Below, in pieces: positions 48,060-60,482 of a DNA stretch of 64,000 nucleotides (positions within the stretch are counted from its first letter, which is position 1; every line of letters starts with the position of its first letter). The notes below the pieces were generated by a model, which saw nothing but the letters and a program-made list of their open reading frames with translations, had not been told where the DNA came from and searched no databases. A program made the translations under genes and the position numbers. The stretch is from Quercus robur (taxonomy: Eukaryota > Streptophyta > Magnoliopsida > Fagales > Fagaceae), in NCBI RefSeq assembly GCF_932294415.1, contig NC_065541.1, positions 31,418,790 to 31,482,789 of the forward strand, read 5' to 3'.

Positions 48060-49012
48060 CCCCTTCTCTTTCTCTCTCTAAAACCTCTCTCTCTAAAACA
48101 TATGTTAGAAACATATTTGTTCCAATCGGTTTGTAACTGAATTTGCATTTGCTAATCCAATAAGAACCACAACAATTGAAAGAACAAAGAAAAAAGGTTG
48201 TGGGGAGGCATAATCTGCTTTCTGTTCTTATTCATTATTGTGCCTCCCCTCTCACTCAGATCTTAGTTTTCTGTAAGATTTGGCATCTGGGTTTTGCTTC
48301 AACCGGTGGGTTTTGTGGAAATTTCGATCCAAGTTTGGATCTTTTCTAAATTTTTTGTGGGTTTTTTTTTTTTTTTTTTTTTTTTTTGGATCTTGATGAG
48401 TTTACTGATTGAAATTGTATCTGGGTTTTTTTGCCTTTTTTGTTTTTTGTTTCCAGGTTTGGTTAATTCTGGGTGCGTTAATTGATCGATGAACGATCCG
48501 ATGTTTTTGAATTGAATCCAATAGTATTGATTATTTTGTTGGAGTGAGAGTTGGTGGCTTGTAATAAATATACAAATAAGGTATTGGTTTTATTGCCTGG
48601 AATCTGGATTGGTTATTCATCTGCATTTCAATTCATTTGCTTGGATTCTTATAGTCGATGTAAACCATAATTTATATTCCTGGCAATGCTTTGAATTATG
48701 GATTGTGATTGGAATTTTAATCTGACTTTCATTCAATCCACTAGCATGGAATTTTAATCTGCCTTTCATTTAATCCGCTAGCGTGGATTGTTCTAGATAA
48801 TTTTGATGGCTATGCTGTTTTTATTTATTTATTTATTTTTATTTTTTATTGTAGAATTGTGTTTAATGGATTGGATCCAATGTATAATATGTTTTTAGAG
48901 TTGAATTTAGTGTTTGTGAATAAGGATTTACGTTTGAATTCCTAATAGTGCCATTGGCATTTGTGAGTTTTTGAACTTATAACTGATGGAAGTATCTTTG
49001 GCATGTAGAAAA
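48060..49012 (+). other. 5' UTR region with a probable leader intron
   Basis: The CT-rich leader is followed by T-rich DNA. An AG acceptor (TTTGGCATGTAG) at 49007-49008 lies four bases before the start codon, so an intron in the 5' UTR is likely. The donor may be GTAAGA near 48272. A 27-base poly(T) at about 48361-48387 lies inside the presumed intron. Leader introns often raise expression in plants. Confidence 0.5.
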
Positions 49013-52000
49013 ATGCAATCTGATAGTGGCAAGTTATTTATTGGTGGGATATCTTGGGACACAAATGAAGAGCGTCTCAAGGAGTATTTTAGTTCATATG
49101 GTGAGGTGGTAGAAGCTGTTATTATGAAGGATCGGACCACAGGTCGTGCTCGAGGTTTTGGCTTTGTTGTTTTTGCCGACCCGACTGTTGCGGATAGAGT
49201 CATAAAGGAGAAGCACAACATAGATGGAAGGATGGTAAGTTTTCTCCCTTAATTATACTTTTGAGATTTTCACATGGCATTGAGGTTTTCTATTTGAATT
49301 GCTCAAAATAGAAAGGAAAATCCATTTCCTTATCGAGTTATGGGTCCGGAATTGTAATTGCAGGAATTCGTTTTATTGTGGTAATTTCAAATTGGGCCAA
49401 GAGTAATCATGTCTTCTCTTCTCACATTGATTTCTTTTAATCGGTTTTGTTCATGTATGTCTTAATTGTCTTGTGATGAGATCTTAGAATTCATAGTTTT
49501 GCTATTTGATCGTGTTTTCATGATTGTGCCATCTCTATACTCAGGTTGAGGCAAAAAAGGCTGTTCCTAGGGATGACCAAAACATTTTGAGTAGAAGCAG
49601 TGGTAGCATCCATGGCTCTCCAGGTCCTGGCCGCACTAGAAAGATATTTGTTGGAGGTTTAGCATCCACAGTCACAGAGAGTGACTTCAAGAAGTATTTT
49701 GATCAGTTTGGCACAATCACTGATGTTGTGGTGATGTATGATCACAACACCCAGAGGCCTAGAGGCTTTGGATTTATCACTTATGATTCAGAGGAAGCAG
49801 TGGACAAGGTTTTGATCAAGAGTTTTCATGAACTAAATGGTAAAATGGTTGAGGTCAAGCGTGCAGTTCCCAAAGAGTTATCACCTGGTCCCAGTCGCAG
49901 CCCACTTGGTAACTACTATGGTCTGAATAGGGTCAATAACTTACTTAATGGCTACCCTCAAGGATATACTCCAACTACAGTTGGAGGATATGGACTTAGG
50001 ATGGATGGTAGATTCAGTCCAGTTGGTGGTGGCCGAAGTGGTGGTTTTCCTCCATTTGGTTCTGGTTATGGAATGGGTGTGAATTTTGAGCCAGGGTTGA
50101 GCCCAGGTTTTGGGGGGAGTGCAAATTTTAGTAGTAATCTCAGCTATGGACGGGGATTGAACCCTTATTATGGTAATTCAAATAGGTTTACTAGTCCACT
50201 TGCATATGATGGTGGTAATGGAGGAAGCACTTCCTTTTTCAGCTCTATGACTCGGAATCTGTGGGGGAGTGGGGGGCTTAATTATGGCACAAGCTCTGCA
50301 AGTTCCAGTGCATACCTGGGATCAGGAAGTGGGAGCATTGGGGGAAGCACATTTGGTAATGCTGGAGTAAATTGGGGTTCTTTGGGAATCTCTGCTCAAG
50401 GTGGAAGTAACAATGCCCCTAACAATAGTGGAAATTTTGGTTATGGAGGTGGTGAGGACAGTTATGGCTTGGGAACGGGAGGGTATGGAAGAAACAGTGG
50501 TACCAATACGGCCCCAACATCATCTTATGCTGCATCAACAGGTGGTTTTGATGGGGACTTTGCAGACTTCTATAATAGTGGTTCTGTATACGGGGACACC
50601 ACTTGGCGATCATCAAATGCTGAACGAGATGGGTCTGGTCCCTTTGGTTATGGACTTGGCAGTGCAGCTCCTGATGTTTCTGCTAAAACTTCTCCTAGTT
50701 ATGTTGGTGGTTATAGTGTTAATAAGAGACAGTCAAATAGAGGTAAGAGCCAGTTAATTAATATCTTCACACAAACTCAATAATCCTTTTTTTGGTCACT
50801 CACTCAAATATTATCAAGTTTGGGAACTTTACTATATTGAACAGTAACACTAAATATATTTCTGACATATGGTAGAAAGAAACAAATATCTTGTGGGAGC
50901 TGTTGTAGAATCTGGCTCATTTTTAATCTTTTTGCATGATGATCTAAATCCTGGCCTTTCACTTGATGAATTTGGTTGTCTTTGTGCAACATTCAAAAGC
51001 TTCACCTCATTTATAAATGGAGCAATTTTTTCCTCTACCACCAGTAATTTTAGCTGACTACTTTGTTTTGGACCATAAGTTAAGTAGCTTTTTATAGAAT
51101 ACTAGAGAAAAATTAAGGTGTGGTGTATTGGTGTACTGGGAACTACTTGACTACTTTATTTACAGAATAATGTGTATACCAAAATCCATTTAGCCCATAG
51201 TTTTCGTGCAATGTCCAGCCGAATAAAATGGTTCAGGTTCAAGCACATTGTTCAATGGATTTAACAAGCATGCTGTTGTATGTAACTTGATGCTTTGTAT
51301 TTCCTACATTTTGTATGCACTTGTTCTTCTCAAAATTTTGATTAGTCAAGCTGTGAGCTACATAGAAGAATTTAAACCCAAAATAAAAAGAAAAAGAAAA
51401 AAAAGGCACATTAGTCTATTCTCTGTTTTTTTTTTATAATTATGTTATGTTTAATTGATTATTATGCTTTGAGTATTTTAACAGGTCATGGACTAACATG
51501 TGACACTAAATGAAGTTGGATGGTTAACATCTAGTCATTGTTATATGTAAGATGAAGGACTACGATTCTAGGGTTACTAAAGGTTATCATAAATAGTCTC
51601 TTTTGAATATTTGCTTACTTTGAGCCTAGTTGTTGATGTTTTAGTGTTCCAACTTGAATCCTATTTTCTTCTCCTAGCTGTAATCTTGTTTTATTGCTGG
51701 AAATTTCTTGTTAGACCCTTCTTCTAATCTAAACCTAAATTCTCCTCATCAAATCGTTTTCTTTAAACCTCAATTATCGAGGTTTAGAAATATAAAACTA
51801 AGGCTCTGTTCGCAGAAAATTGTTTTTGAAACTTGTTTTTGAGAACGAGAACAAAAACAGCTTATCCAAAAAAAAAAAAAAAAAATGAGAATGAAAATAA
51901 GAACAGTTTAACAGAAAATTGTTTGGGTTAATTGTTAAAGAAACAGTTTTTCGGGAGCAAAAAAAAGCTCTTTGGATTAATACCCATTAATGAAATTTCC

Positions 52001-54286
52001 ATTTAAAGTTTTTCCAACCATTATTTTATAAGTAGCTCTATTCTTGCATTGCCCCAAATAGGTTATTTTAGGCCAATAATATCCAAAGCTATTATCTGGA
52101 AGGCATTTTATTAGAAATCAATAACTACTTACCGAATAATGGATAAATGGACATTATCAGTAACATGATAAATTGAAGGTTTCCATAGATAAAATACATA
52201 AATATTAGCGTGTTCCAAGGTTCATATTAATGTCATGGGATACAAAATGATGTTAAGATTGATAGTGATGCCTGTCTTTTTTCAGATGACCTCCACACTT
52301 TGTACCAAGTTAGTTAAGCAGAATATTATAAAATATATAGAAGTCCTTAGAATTTCAAGATATATCTTCAAACTTGGAGCTAAAGGTCGAAGATAACAAT
52401 TAGTGTACTAGTGATGATTGGGGGTAATTGTTACATAATTATGTTATCATAGACAGTTATTGAACAGCTGGAAATACCAAATATGTTCTTCAGGTTGTTC
52501 TATGGTATTGGAACATGTTCATCCACTCAACCATTTGTCCCTGCACTTCTGCTGCACATGTATGCTTCGCCCAGTTGCTCACAAAAGCCTTATATTCCAA
52601 CTAATTGGATTGTTGCAACTATTTTCCTCTTCAATTACAATGCAAAGCATTGCTTGTCACACAGATACATGCTGATATTGATATAGATAGGCAACAATAT
52701 ATATTCTTTATTTATCCTGTTCTCTAATTTCTAGGTCATATCATCTTCATTCTCCCCTTATGGATTATTGGTTGTTTGTTACAAAATCCTTATATTAAAA
52801 AGAAGAAAGTTTTTTTTTTTACTGAAGCTGTGGCATCTTTAGTGGTGGTTTGTATATGTCAACCTAGAAGTGCATTGTGTTGGACCTTGATTATTAGGAT
52901 TGTCTGATCTGTTGATATATTAGATTATTATGCAGTGCACCAATAAGAAAGAGCAAGTTTATCCAAGTTGAGGGTACGAGTAAAGGTAGAGGAAGACCAA
53001 AAATCACATTAGTAGAAGTAATAGAAAATGACATGTCAATTAAGGGAGTAATAGAGAGTAGACTAGGGGAAAATATGGCTGACCTTAACTAATTTGTCGA
53101 GGATCCATAACCCACCCCAAAATTTGGCACTAAGGCTTTATTTGTTGTTGTTGTTGTTTGGTAAAACTTGAACCTAGAACCTATCCCTAACCCCATCTCC
53201 CCTATGGGAATTTATAGGCTGTGGACACCCCTTAAAGGGTGCTTTTTTGCTCTTTTTATGGGGTGGAGCTCCCAACAAATAAGCTTGAGTTTGTTGTCTT
53301 GAAAATTGTCTCAGTTGCTTCTGGGATTGGCCATTAGCTCTTTTCCTTTCTTGTTTGTTCTTAGATATTTTTGGATGAGTTGTTTTTGAAGTGGTGCTCT
53401 ATGTTTTCACTTTTTATTTTATGGTAAGATTCCTCCTGTACACTGTGAACTTGGGTTGTGCTCCCTATTCTTTTTTTAAATTATTTCCTTGCTTCTGTGC
53501 TGGTTATCACTTATTCTGCAATTCCTTAGGTTGATGTCTCGAGTTGACAGCCCATGCATGAAAATCCTTGACCCTGTCTTTGCACCGACCCTGCAACATA
53601 TGCTTTTGAAGGTTAATAAGCACCATATTTATGATCTCTCTTTTTTTTTTTTTTCATAACTTTATAATAGTTGCTTAAGTAAATAGCCTGTTTTGTTTTG
53701 GCAGTGTAGACTTGAATGTGAACTTCTTATCTTTCACACACCAATAGTCACTCCTTTGGTGCTTTGAATTAAATGTATAGCTAAATTTGGTGTTCTGAGG
53801 TTCCCTCGCCGAATTAAAAATTTGTCCCTTTCAAAATTGGTTGGTCTAGGCTCTTCTCTGCTATATATCCATTAGTTTTGCCATGACTTACCTTTTCCAA
53901 ACATAAAAGCTAAGTTGGAAAGAATAGAGTTTGGACTGACGATGCGTGCCTCTCCTATGTACTTACAGAGGCATTCTCATCACTGTTTTTTGTCAGCAAA
54001 CTTATGTATTAAAAGTTAGATCATAATAACTGGGGTAGTCTTTCTATATTCCTCCTGTGTACTTAAGTGTTTTTGTTTTCCTATTTTCTTAATGAAATTC
54101 TTTACGCACACTCACCCACATATATATAATTACATATATTGTGGTGAGCCTTACAATCTCACTATATGTGTATTCAAGTTCTCCTTTTCACTAATGATAT
54201 TCTTTTCATGAAACATGTTGCTTGTCTTGATTAATTTTGAAACTTACAAGTTCCTTTTCCCACTTGCTTCAGGAATTGCTGCGTAG
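49013..54286 (+). CDS. Two-RRM glycine-rich RNA-binding protein (plant hnRNP1/Musashi-like)
   Basis: Coding exons are 49013-49234, 49545-50742 and 54273-54286, giving 477 residues. RRM1 has RNP2 LFIGGI (8-13) and RNP1 RGFGFVVF (47-54). RRM2 has RNP2 IFVGGL (108-113) and RNP1 RGFGFITY (147-154). From about 185 to the end the protein is Gly/Ser/Asn/Tyr-rich, a low-complexity tail of the kind that drives protein-RNA assembly. The product should bind RNA in nucleus and cytoplasm; close relatives are annotated as hnRNP 1. The last exon adds only G-I-A-A and the stop, matching the SNRGIAA end I remember from relatives. The start at 49013 is preferred over an in-frame ATG at 48986 because that one lies before the splice acceptor. 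If the 3.5-kb last intron is retained, a different 13-residue end results. Confidence 0.93.
50743..54272 (+). other. Long last intron of the RNA-binding protein gene
   Basis: It starts GTAAGAGC and ends TTGCTTCAG. It is about 3.5 kb, with A/T runs and a LINE 3' fragment at 52931-53160 but no other gene. A phrase AGGCTCTGTTCGCAGAAAATTG near 51803 looks like a transposon end; no partner was found. Confidence 0.8.
52931..53160 (+). mobile_element. 3' end of an RTE-type LINE inside the last intron
   Basis: A frame reads GTSKGRGRPKITLVEVIEND, the conserved C-terminal phrase of plant RTE-type LINE polyproteins. It is followed by the typical end CCCCAAAATTTGGCACTAAGGC and a TTG-repeat tail. It is 5' truncated, with only about the last 50 codons left, and in the same direction as the host gene. 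Confidence 0.7.
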
Positions 54287-56112
54287 GAGGATCATTTGGA
54301 TTTCACAACATTGTAGGTGAAGCAGGTGAATTGTGAATTTCACACACCTTCCTCGTTAATATATTTCAGTTAAAACTTAAGGAAGTTCAGTTATCTAGAT
54401 CTAACTGGAGTGCCTCTGTCGAAGAATCAAATTTAGAGATAGAAGTTACAGGAATTTTGTGTTAAGACTTGGGTTTTGAGTTACCATTTTAGGTTTTTTG
54501 TTCTTGGTACTTGAGTGAGATGTAAAATCAGATTGCGGGATATAGTCAGAAGTGTATCATGCATCTCTGGTGAGGCGGCAATACATAAAAAGATAGACAT
54601 GATATTTTTTTTGTTTTCGTAGATTTTGATATGGTATCTCTGGCAAAGTTGTGGGTTCTGGTCAGGGATGCTTTGTTTTCTCTTTGTTTCCATCATTTTG
54701 GTTTGTTTTTGGGCAGATTGTACCGAGGCTTTTGTTGTTTTCCTAGTGTGAAACATTAAGGGATACCTATCTTGGAATCCCATGAATAAGTTACTACAGA
54801 TGCCGATTCTTTTTCCATGAGAATATTTTATGCAACAAGTTCGAACTCTTCTTTGGTCTTTTTGTGATGGAATATAATTTTTAGTGTTTTTATTTTTTAT
54901 GGAAGAGACCAGATAAACACATACAATCCTTTGATGAATCTTTATGTTGTGTTAATGACTGGTAACGTTAGTGTTCAGGTTTCTTTCGACAAGTTAGATA
55001 AGGACACTGATCAAACTTGGTGGAATATTGCACTTTCAACCATGTTCTTGCCATCATCACATTGCACTATTAAATGGAAAATTGCTTTTCATATTTCCCA
55101 TCAAATGTAGAGTCCATCATCCATTTTATCAGTTTACTCCTATGCCAGCATACTCTGCATCCTGTTGAACTGAATGGCATAGTTTGCCTGTATTTGGAAG
55201 AAATTATTTTCAAAATTGTATATTTGTCAATATCTATTTCAACTGTGTCGGTGGCTCGGATTAGGATGATTTCTGTTGTATGTCTATGGATGGTTCATGA
55301 CTCTAAGCACATCAATATATTTGGCCTAACCACAGTATATAAGCATCTTATATTGTTTTCCCCAAAGAAACTCTCTCTCAGGCTCCCTGACTTCAAATGA
55401 ATAAAAGATGTATTAAAAAATTATCTTGAACTCGACAATGAAGGTTTTTTAGGGAGACAGGGTAGGCTGTCCATATTTGCTTTATTCAACAAACGCCAAC
55501 GTCACTTAGAGTCGCTCTTTCCTGTAGTAATAAGTTGAACTCACAAGTTACAACCCTTAGTTACAGAATTTGAGGCCACTTTGTGTATTGTATGTGGTAG
55601 GTATCCTCTTTATCTGTCTTGCTTGAAGATTAAGAGGGAAAGTAAGGTAAAGTTGTTTGATCATATAGAGCTGGTATAAACTAAATCATAAAAGTCAGGG
55701 TGAATGAGACGGCCACATTATTTATTTATTTTTTTGAATAAGATGGCAGATTTTGCATTGTAGAAAAACACACACACAGAGTCTCCATAACAGGGATGTC
55801 TGAGAGAGACCAGGCATAGTGTGCCTTGAAGTAGCATGATTCAAGGAAGTAACCTCACTAACTGAATTTAATTAAGAAAACCACAATGTAATGATAGAGA
55901 CACATTAAAGAGAGACCAGTTTGCCTAGTGCTCTCATTTGCCTACCCCTTTGCTTTATGTGATTCTTTGATATTTCTGATGATATGAAAGACATTTAAAG
56001 TGGGAAGAAACTGGAATATATTATAACTAATGGCCCAAAAGTTCAAAAGTGAAGAAAAAAAGGATTTGAACATTGCCTTTTTCTTGACTTTGTTTTCTTC
56101 ATACCTGTGCTG

Positions 56113-56145
<33 letters not shown>

Positions 56146-56351
56146 GAAATGGTGGGGATCAATCAAAGTCCTACTTTTACAGGCTGTAAATTCTGAAGAT
56201 CTCAAATTCTCAACCCCACACAAGCAAACACATGACACATAATGAGAAATCAATGGAGCGGTGAGCGGAATTTTTTCCATTTTGACTGGCCTGCCAATGC
56301 ACTAACTAATAGATGTCCCACTCCAAAGAAAAATATATGGAAGTAGAGAGT
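54287..56351 (+). other. 3' UTR and downstream gene-free DNA
   Basis: The 3' UTR of the RNA-binding protein gene begins here and probably extends several hundred bases; the poly(A) site was not fixed. Beyond it the DNA is AT-rich with no gene. A CT microsatellite lies at about 56117-56143. Confidence 0.5.
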
Positions 56352-57052
56352 GTGTTTGTAATACCCGGAAAAAAAAAAAAGTAAAATAAAATAAAAGGAG
56401 GGGTATTTAAGTAAATTTGTTATGGGGTCAACTTTTATAATTAATATTACTAAGGGGTTTTTAGAAAAAAAGGTTGAAACCCTAGTTTATATAGTCTAAT
56501 TTTAAGTCAGCGTATACCTGACAGATGTTTGAGAGAGGAGACTACCCAAAATACTGAAGTAGAGAAGATTTGACTGCACAATAGAGGTAAGAGCTTAAGA
56601 ATTTCTTCTTGTCAAAATCTAAGTTTTATTTAGAATTAGAGTATTTCTTTTTATGTGGGTATTTTGGCTAATAGTGAGACTATATAATAAAATAAAATAA
56701 AAAATCCAATGAAATATGATGATATAGATGAAGAAGGAATTAGATCTATTTTTCCCTGCTGGTGTTGCGGTAACTGTAAGTGTTGCACAGGTTTACCGAA
56801 TTGAATTTTGGTGAATAGTAAAGAGTTTTTGTGTTGGTCGGTAGTGTGATGAATTACGGAGTTAACATATGTGTCTAATAGTATTTTTTTTTTCTGTAAA
56901 AGCATGTCAGGAGCTTGACTCAGGATTGATACAGTGCTTTTCTTAGTTTTGTCCTCATGCCAAAAGAGAACCATGGTCAGCGGCACTAGCAGGAAAGAAA
57001 AAAAAAAAAAACATTTATATATGTATATATGTTAAACGGAATTACCACATTG

Positions 57053-58093
57053 TAAGGGTCATCAAATAGCCCATGACCCATGGGCTGGTCCAGTAGCCCG
57101 CTAGCCCACTGGGCCAATGGGTAGCCCAGCCCTGTAACATTGAAGCCCGTGGGCAGCCCAGTAGCCCAATGAGACAGGTTATGGGTTGGTTTCTTTACCC
57201 ATGGGCGCCCAGTGGGCCGGCCCGTTAGCCCAGCCCGTTAGCCTGACTCATTGCCCAAAATTTATAACAAAATAATTTAGGGGTTGGGTCATGGGTGGGT
57301 GAGGGATTGAACTTTAGACATTATAAAAACTTTAAGACCACACACCTAACCACTAAATACTTGGAATGATTGTGATACAATATGCATAATAAATATATAT
57401 TTTGGTATTAGTCTAGTAGCTTTGATTTTTAAAATAAAGTTACTAAGATGACTGTTGCCCTACCTCTGTGCTTCTGGAAAGAAAGTCATTCTTTCCTTTG
57501 ATAAATTCCAATTCTTTCCTTACAAGTTACAATTATAGAAGAAATTCCTTAAAAAAAAAAAAGCTTACCGTTGTTTGGAAGAAATTCTTTCCTTAATGAG
57601 TTGATATTCTTCATATATTTCCTTTAAGAATTGATATTTTATTCTTCAAATATTTCCTTTAAGAGTTGATATTTAATTCAATGTACTTATTTATTCTTAT
57701 CAATAAAAGTTAATTAATCTTATTTTAGTACCTTTTTAAGAGGTATGTCTTAGTATTTTTTTTAATAGAATCTTTTTAGTAGATTTAATTGTTCAATTTG
57801 ATAGTTTGTAATAATATATAATTATAATTTTTTTGGTTAAATTTTTATAACCCCATTGAAGACCTGTTAAAAATGCCCATGGGTAGCCCATTAAACCCAC
57901 CTCACTAGCCCAGCCCGCTAAAGCCCAAATAGGCATTGCCCATGGGTAGGGCCATGGGCTAAGGTTTTTCCATCCAGCCCGGCCCGACCCAACCCATTGA
58001 CTAATCAACAGCCCGTTAAGCCCAGCCCATTAGACCCATGGGCCAAGTAAAAACGGGTCGGCCCGGCCCGGCCCGGCCCATTAACGAGGCCTA
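57053..58093. mobile_element. Non-autonomous hAT element
   Basis: A 1,041-bp element is flanked by the perfect 8-bp duplication CCACATTG (57045-57052 and 58094-58101), diagnostic of hAT transposition. The short imperfect terminal repeats are TAAGGGTCATCAAATAGCCC and, on the other strand, TAGGCCTCGTTAATGGGCC. Both subterminal zones are packed with GCCCA / TGGGC words. The middle is AT-rich with no transposase. It inserted into the larger LTR-like composite. Confidence 0.88.
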
Positions 58094-58204
58094 CCACATT
58101 GAGAAAGCAAAGCCAGCTCCTTTTCTTTATTGTTATTATTATTATTATATTTGTTTATTTGGCTAGTTGAGGCGTAAAGGGGAAGCAGTAGGTTTGACTA
58201 AGTG

Positions 58205-58238
<34 letters not shown>
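58205..58238. repeat. TA microsatellite
   Basis: A TA dinucleotide run just right of the hAT element. Confidence 0.85.
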
Positions 58239-58239
<1 letters not shown>

Positions 58240-58853
58240 ACTGATGAATATAATAATGGGTGATCTACTTTTGGCCCTTTTAGGCATATAGGTATGGTGT
58301 AACTATAGACTTGATTCCTAGGAACTATTAGTGGCAGAAAATAAAGAGAGCAAAAAAAAAAAAAAAATATTGTAAAGTTATGTGGGATATTGGTGTGAGT
58401 GGATAGTGGGAAATTATTGGTTATTTTGAATAGTCTCTCTTCTGGTTGGATACCGTTATAAGTTTTCTTGAATTATTTGATTATTGAGTATAGTGTTTGA
58501 AAATTGTTCTAGGTGATATTTAAAGATTTTAGGGGAATTGTTAAGGAAAAGTTCTTTTTGAAATAACATTTGGAGGTAAGTAACCTTATCCTAATGGGTT
58601 TTATTTTGCGTATTTTAACTACTGAAAATTGTTTACAGTTGTTACTATTTATTTCTATTGTATTACTGATTTCAAGTAAAGAATAGAGAAATTTCACAAA
58701 TAAATATGAGCATTGAATATATGATTTATTTATTTAATTGTTCCTTTAACTATATTGATTTAAAGTACAGAATATAGAAATATCACAAATATATTTGAAT
58801 ATTGAAAATATGATTATATATGATTATGGACAAATTGACTATGAATTGATTTT

Positions 58854-59090
58854 GATACACAAACCAATGGGGGTTATTCATTGGTATTCTGATACCCAAT
58901 CAAAGGGGGTCATTCATTAGTATTCTGATACCCAAACCAATGGGGGTTATTCATTGGTATTTTGATACCCAAACCAATGGGGGTTATTTATTGGTATTCT
59001 GATACCCAGCCAATGGGGGTTATTCATTGGTATTCTGATACCCAAACCAATGGGGGTTATTCATTGGTACTCTGATGCCCAATCACGGGG
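58854..59090 (+). repeat. Minisatellite of about six 36-37-bp units
   Basis: Units follow the pattern GATACCCAAACCAATGGGGG, then TTATTCATTGGTATTCT, with six full copies and a partial one. Each unit contains the inverted pair CCAATG/CATTGG and could form a small hairpin. It lies inside the long left LTR-like part of the composite element. Confidence 0.92.
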
Positions 59091-59825
59091 ATATAGCGTG
59101 ACCATAGTCATAAGATTGTTAAGAATATGAATTACGTTTGAGTATTTGAACTAATTTGAGTCTTCAAAATTGCTTATGTATTTTTAGAACCTATTGCAAG
59201 TTATAGCTTTTGATATATGAAAAAACTGACTACTTTCTAAACCATCTATGATATTTTTGTAAGATTAAAGTATGTGATCTATTTGCAACTTATTATTTTA
59301 AGACTATGAAATTTCTTTAGTTATTTTTGAAAACCCATAGCATAGTATAACTTTTGAAGATTCATATTACATCTTATTACTTCATAGATCTATTGTTGGA
59401 TAGAACTTAATTGGATTTTGGTTTCTTATTGAGTTGTCAACTCACCCCCTCCCCTTTCTCCTTTCAGATTTTGATAAGGAAGAGTAGCATATGTTTGGGC
59501 TTTCGCTGGGATGTGCGCATGAGTGAAGTTTAGGAAATCAATGGAATAAGTTTTGAACTTTTATGTTTTAAGATTACCATTTGTGTAATCCTTCAGACTT
59601 AAAGGATTTAGTTTATTTTTATTTGATGTTGGAAGATTATTAATTGGAGATCTTTTGAGAATTTCTTTATTGAGGATATTCTTAAATTTATTGATGAAAT
59701 TCTCTTAAGGATAATTATTTAATTGTTTAAGAGGGCCTTACACACTTGTAAAGTGTAAACTTTATAAGTGCGTGGCTGTTGTCACGTGCCTAGCTCTTTT
59801 TGGGTTTGGGGCGTGACAATATTTA

Positions 59826-59838
59826 TGGTATCAGAGCC
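59826..59838 (+). other. Met-tRNA type primer binding phrase
   Basis: TGGTATCAGAGCC matches the complement of the 3' end of initiator methionine tRNA, used as primer by many plant LTR elements. It lies seven bases after a possible LTR end (GCGTGACA). Confidence 0.7.
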
Positions 59839-60103
59839 GGCCCGGTAATCCCGTGTGGGCTCAGAGACACTACCCCACAAAGTGGGCCCTAACGATGACG
59901 TTAGGGATTTAAGTGGGGGAGATTGTGATACCCCAATTTGATTGATTGTGTGATGTGTGTGGGTGTGTGATGAGTCCCACATCGGGTATTTACTGGGTAG
60001 ATCTTGGCTTTATTAACAACTACAAGGAGCCTCAATTGTGACTAGTCCTTTTGAGATATAGCGCAGATGTGGCTAGCGTTTTTCCTTGGGTCGTTACAGT
60101 GTT

Positions 60104-60479
60104 GATTGTGATATCAGAATTGTCAAATTGCTAAGTACCTTGTACATCATCAACCAAAATATGAACAAGAATAAACTATAACAATGAATGTTGTCCGTTG
60201 ACTAGATGACCCACAAGTGGCTTTTGATCAATTTTCTAGTATGAAAGAAATTTTTATACTAGTGAGGCACAGGGTTAAGTTTCCAAAGACAAAAATATAG
60301 GAGTAAATTCAGAAGGAACATTCGTCATATCTGCTAGAAAAAAAGAAGTTTTGGACAATAATGCTTGAGCTTAATGAGCATGAACACCTTGATAAGAAAG
60401 CAACCAGCAACAAACACCCTGCACAACCTGGATTTATCAGTTCCAAACCACAATTACAAGTTAACGTTAACCTACATAT
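60104..60479. other. Short gene-free stretch
   Basis: AT-rich DNA without a supportable gene or repeat. Confidence 0.6.
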
Positions 60480-60482
60480 TAA

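Larger units (their letters stand above)
56357..60098 (+). mobile_element. LTR-bounded composite with primer site and polypurine tract, non-coding
   Basis: It starts TGTAATACCC, ends TCGTTACA, and is flanked by GTGTT (56352-56356 and 60099-60103). Near the right end, GCGTGACA (to 59818) is followed by TGGTATCAGAGCC at 59826, the primer phrase matching initiator Met tRNA. After about 100 non-coding bases comes GTGGGGGAGAT and a second TGTGATACCC start at 59924. This reads as LTR, primer site, tiny interior, polypurine tract, LTR, as in TRIM-like elements. The two LTR-like parts (about 3.4 kb and 175 bp) differ in length and look alike only near their ends, so it may be a chimera. It contains a hAT element and a minisatellite. 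No protein is encoded. Confidence 0.5.

Noticed and set aside
48986-49012. Upstream in-frame ATG as the start of the RNA-binding protein
   Set aside because: It lies before the splice acceptor at 49007-49008. Relatives start at M-Q-S-D, which matches the ATG at 49013.
51800-52100. Possible transposon end AGGCTCTGTTCGCAGAAAATTG in the last intron of the RNA-binding protein gene
   Set aside because: No inverted partner or flanking duplication could be found.
58854-59090. Regular repeats that might suggest a CRISPR array
   Set aside because: Units are directly adjacent without unique spacers, there are no cas genes and the DNA is plant nuclear. It is a minisatellite.
59826-59838. tRNA-like phrase TGGTATCAGAGCC as a tRNA gene
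   Set aside because: Only the primer-site complement is present. No cloverleaf or pol III boxes surround it.
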